Origin: Amaricoccus sp003258405
GTDB lineage: Bacteria > Pseudomonadota > Alphaproteobacteria > Rhodobacterales > Rhodobacteraceae
Reading direction: 5' to 3'
NCBI RefSeq assembly: GCF_043226085.1
Contig: NZ_CP171225.1
Location: 1,240,001-1,304,000, forward strand
Length of the DNA: 64,000 nt
Shown here piece by piece: positions 62,015 through 64,000 of the stretch (its first letter is position 1; each line of letters begins with the position of its first letter). Position numbers and translations under genes: made by a program. The notes under the pieces were generated by a model, which saw only the letters and a program-made list of their open reading frames with translations, did no database searches and was not told the DNA's origin.

Positions 62015-64000
62015 TCAGGCGCTCTTTCTGGCCTTGTCGGGCGGCGCGGCGTGGCGGGCGAGGTCGCGGGCGATGGCGAAGGCGCCCTGGAGCCTCGTGG
62101 CCGCATCGGCCCAGTCGCGGCGGAGGACGATGCGGTTGTCCTTGACCTTGGCCTGGCCCTTCTGCTCGTGCATGAACTCCACGAGCCCGGCGGGGTTGGC
62201 GTATTTGTCGCCCCAGAACTGGACGGTGGCGCCCTTGGGACCGCCGTCGAGCTTGGCGATGCCGGCGCGCTTGCACATCGCCTTGATGCGCACGACGAGC
62301 ATCAGCGTCTCGACCTCGGCCGGGATCGGGCCGAAGCGGTCGATGAGCTCGGCGGCGAAGCCCTCCATCTCGACCTTGTTCTCGAGCGCGGAGAGGCGGC
62401 GGTAGAGGCCGAGGCGGACATCGAGATCCGGCACGTAGGTCTCGGGGATGAGGACGGGGACGCCGAGATTGATCTGGGGCGACCATTCGCCCTCGTCGGC
62501 GAGCCCGGCGTCGCCCGACTGGAGCTTGGCGATCGCCTCCTGGAGCATCTCCTGGTAGAGTTCGAAGCCCACCTCGCGGACCTGGCCGGACTGCTCCTCG
62601 CCGAGGAGGTTGCCGGCGCCGCGGATGTCGAGATCCTGGCTTGCCAGCGTGAAGCCGGCGCCGAGGCTGTCGAGCGAGCCGAGGACGCGCAGGCGCTTCT
62701 CGGCCTGGGGCGTGAGCGGCTTTCGCGGCTCGGTCATGAAGAAGGCATAGGCGCGGAGCTTCGAGCGGCCGACGCGGCCGCGGATCTGGTAGAGCTGGGC
62801 GAGGCCGAACATGTCGGCGCGCTCGACGATGAGGGTGTTGGCGGCCGGGATGTCGAGGCCGCTCTCGACGATGGTGGTGGCGAGCAGCACGTCGTATTTG
62901 CCGTCGTAGAAGGCGTTCATCCGGTCGTCGAGCTCGGTCGCGGCCATCTGGCCGTGGGCGGTGACATGCTTCACCTCCGGCACGTGCTCGCGGAGGTAGC
63001 TCTCGACCTCGGCGAGATCGGAGATGCGGGGGACGACGTAGAAGGACTGGCCGCCGCGGTAGTGCTCGCGCAGAAGCGCCTCGCGGACCGTCACCGGGTC
63101 GAACTCGCTCACATAGGTGCGGATGGCGAGGCGGTCGACCGGGGGCGTGGCGATGAGGCTGAGCTCGCGCACCCCGGAGAGCGCCATCTGGAGCGTGCGG
63201 GGGATGGGCGTGGCGGTCAGGGTGAGGACGTGGATGTCGGAGCGGAGCTGCTTCAGGCGCTCCTTGTGGCCGACGCCGAAATGCTGCTCCTCGTCGATGA
63301 TGAGAAGGCCGAGGTTGGCGAATTTCATGTTCTTCGCCAGAAGGGCATGGGTGCCGACGACGATGCCGATCTCGCCGTTCTCGAGCCCCCTGCGGGTCTC
63401 GGCGGCCTCTTTCGCGGGCACGAAGCGGGAGAGCTGGCGGACGCGGACGGGAAGGCCGCGGAAGCGTTCGGCAAAGCCCTTGTAATGCTGGCGGGCGAGC
63501 AGCGTCGTCGGTGCGATCACCGCGACCTGCACCCCGGACATGGCGGCGACATAGGCCGCGCGGAGCGCCACCTCGGTCTTGCCGAAGCCCACGTCGCCGC
63601 AGACGAGGCGATCCATCGGCCGGCCGCTGTCGAGGTCTTCGAGCACGTCGGCGATGGCGTTGAGCTGATCCTCCGTCTCGGCATAGGGGAAGCGGGCGCA
63701 GAACTCCTCCCAGCCGTGATTGTCGGGCGGCGCGAGGACGGGGCCCTTGCGGAGCGCGCGTTCGGCCGCGATGCGGATGAGCTTCTCCGCCATGTCGCGG
63801 ATCCGCTCCTTGAGCCTGGCCTTCTTGGCCTGCCAGGCCCCGCCGCCGAGCCGGTCGAGGAGGCCCTCCTCGTGGCCGTAGCGCGAGAGCAGCTCGATGT
63901 TCTCGACCGGCAGGAAGAGCTTGTCGCCGCCGGCGTATTCGAGCGCGATGCATTCGTGCGGCGCGCCGGCCGCCGTGACGGTCTCGAGCCCCTTGTAGCG
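62015..64000 (-). CDS. mfd: Transcription-repair coupling factor Mfd (N-terminal part outside window)
   Basis: The last ~661 codons of Mfd; the frame is open to the window end. Visible parts are the RNA-polymerase-interacting domain (FLPVENIELLSRYGHE), then the SF2 translocase with LVCGDVGFGKTEVALRAA (Walker A), IDEEQHFGVGHKE (DEEQ box), LTATPIPRTLQMAL (motif III) and DLGAGFT/QDLDIRGAGNLLGEEQSG (motif VI region). The C-terminal TRCF domain follows. Mfd dislodges stalled RNA polymerase and recruits UvrA. Confidence 0.93.
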   Translation of the reverse strand, partial: RYKGLETVTAAGAPHECIALEYAGGDKLFLPVENIELLSRYGHEEGLLDRLGGGAWQAKKARLKERIRDMAEKLIRIAAERALRKGPVLAPPDNHGWEEFCARFPYAETEDQLNAIADVLEDLDSGRPMDRLVCGDVGFGKTEVALRAAYVAAMSGVQVAVIAPTTLLARQHYKGFAERFRGLPVRVRQLSRFVPAKEAAETRRGLENGEIGIVVGTHALLAKNMKFANLGLLIIDEEQHFGVGHKERLKQLRSDIHVLTLTATPIPRTLQMALSGVRELSLIATPPVDRLAIRTYVSEFDPVTVREALLREHYRGGQSFYVVPRISDLAEVESYLREHVPEVKHVTAHGQMAATELDDRMNAFYDGKYDVLLATTIVESGLDIPAANTLIVERADMFGLAQLYQIRGRVGRSKLRAYAFFMTEPRKPLTPQAEKRLRVLGSLDSLGAGFTLASQDLDIRGAGNLLGEEQSGQVREVGFELYQEMLQEAIAKLQSGDAGLADEGEWSPQINLGVPVLIPETYVPDLDVRLGLYRRLSALENKVEMEGFAAELIDRFGPIPAEVETLMLVVRIKAMCKRAGIAKLDGGPKGATVQFWGDKYANPAGLVEFMHEQKGQAKVKDNRIVLRRDWADAATRLQGAFAIARDLARHAAPPDKARKSA

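Overview
The window reads as a stretch of chromosome from a GC-rich alphaproteobacterium of the Rhodobacterales (Rhodobacter/Paracoccus/roseobacter type). The case rests on gene content: a SmoS-type polyol dehydrogenase, an AcuR-AcuI acrylate pair, the argS-SPOR-nagZ-scpA-scpB block, an alpha-glucoside aglEFGK transporter, an aa3-type CtaD, and a tRNA-His with A73 and no encoded G-1. Most genes are tightly packed, with ATGA/GTGA-type overlaps. One short interval (about 7.4-9.4 kb) is visibly AT-rich and looks acquired.

Layout. 0-5.3 kb: the end of an FtsX-like ABC permease, an AttH/CrtC-like lipocalin, a DUF2237 protein and an ExbB-ExbD-ExbD-TonB energy-transducing set. 5.7-7.1 kb: tRNA-Phe and a UbiH-type hydroxylase. 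7.2-9.4 kb: a run of stem-loops, then an orphan gene for an exported/membrane protein split by a 931-bp IS5-family element. The 3-bp target duplication (TCA) and the exact restoration of the reading frame can be read directly. 9.4-15.3 kb (minus): grpB, scpB, scpA, nagZ, a SPOR protein and argS. 15.9-24.2 kb (plus): a small lipoprotein, a D-Ala-D-Ala carboxypeptidase, tmk, holB, tatD, a PhnP-like hydrolase, an AEC transporter and an MHYT-GGDEF-EAL protein. 24.2-28.2 kb: a secreted protein, DUF2244, ctaD, mmcB, a small conserved protein and tRNA-His. 28.2-31.8 kb: a cytochrome b, a sensor kinase/response regulator pair and a divergent membrane-anchored phosphatase.

31.8-37.5 kb is accessory-like. 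It holds smoS with only the last 33 codons of an upstream smoK-like ATPase gene left, an RTX metalloprotease, a five-unit 11-bp tandem repeat, an AhpD-like protein, acuI and acuR with a palindromic operator abutting the start codon, and a GlcG/HbpS protein. 37.7-46.5 kb is a complete alpha-glucoside uptake and hydrolysis operon (LacI repressor, binding protein, two permeases, ATPase, two GH13 glucosidases). Matching LacI-type operators lie before the repressor gene and before aglE. 46.6-49.1 kb: an outer-membrane barrel protein and a coupled sulfotransferase-like/aminotransferase pair. 49.2-53.9 kb: a TRAP transporter, an amidase and a 53-residue membrane protein that is translationally coupled to the amidase gene. 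54.1-58.7 kb: dgt, an A-type Fe-S carrier, a hybrid sensor kinase and exonuclease III. 58.8-64 kb: a divergent MFS exporter/Lrp regulator pair, a membrane protein, a GNAT protein and the C-terminal two thirds of Mfd, cut by the window end.

No complete unknown multigene system is evident. The strongest candidates for new biology are the hairpin-rich 7213-7383 segment, the 11-bp tandem array at 34525-34579, the microprotein at 49160-49321 and the IS-broken orphan gene. I saw no CRISPR array, prophage, integrase or rRNA gene.
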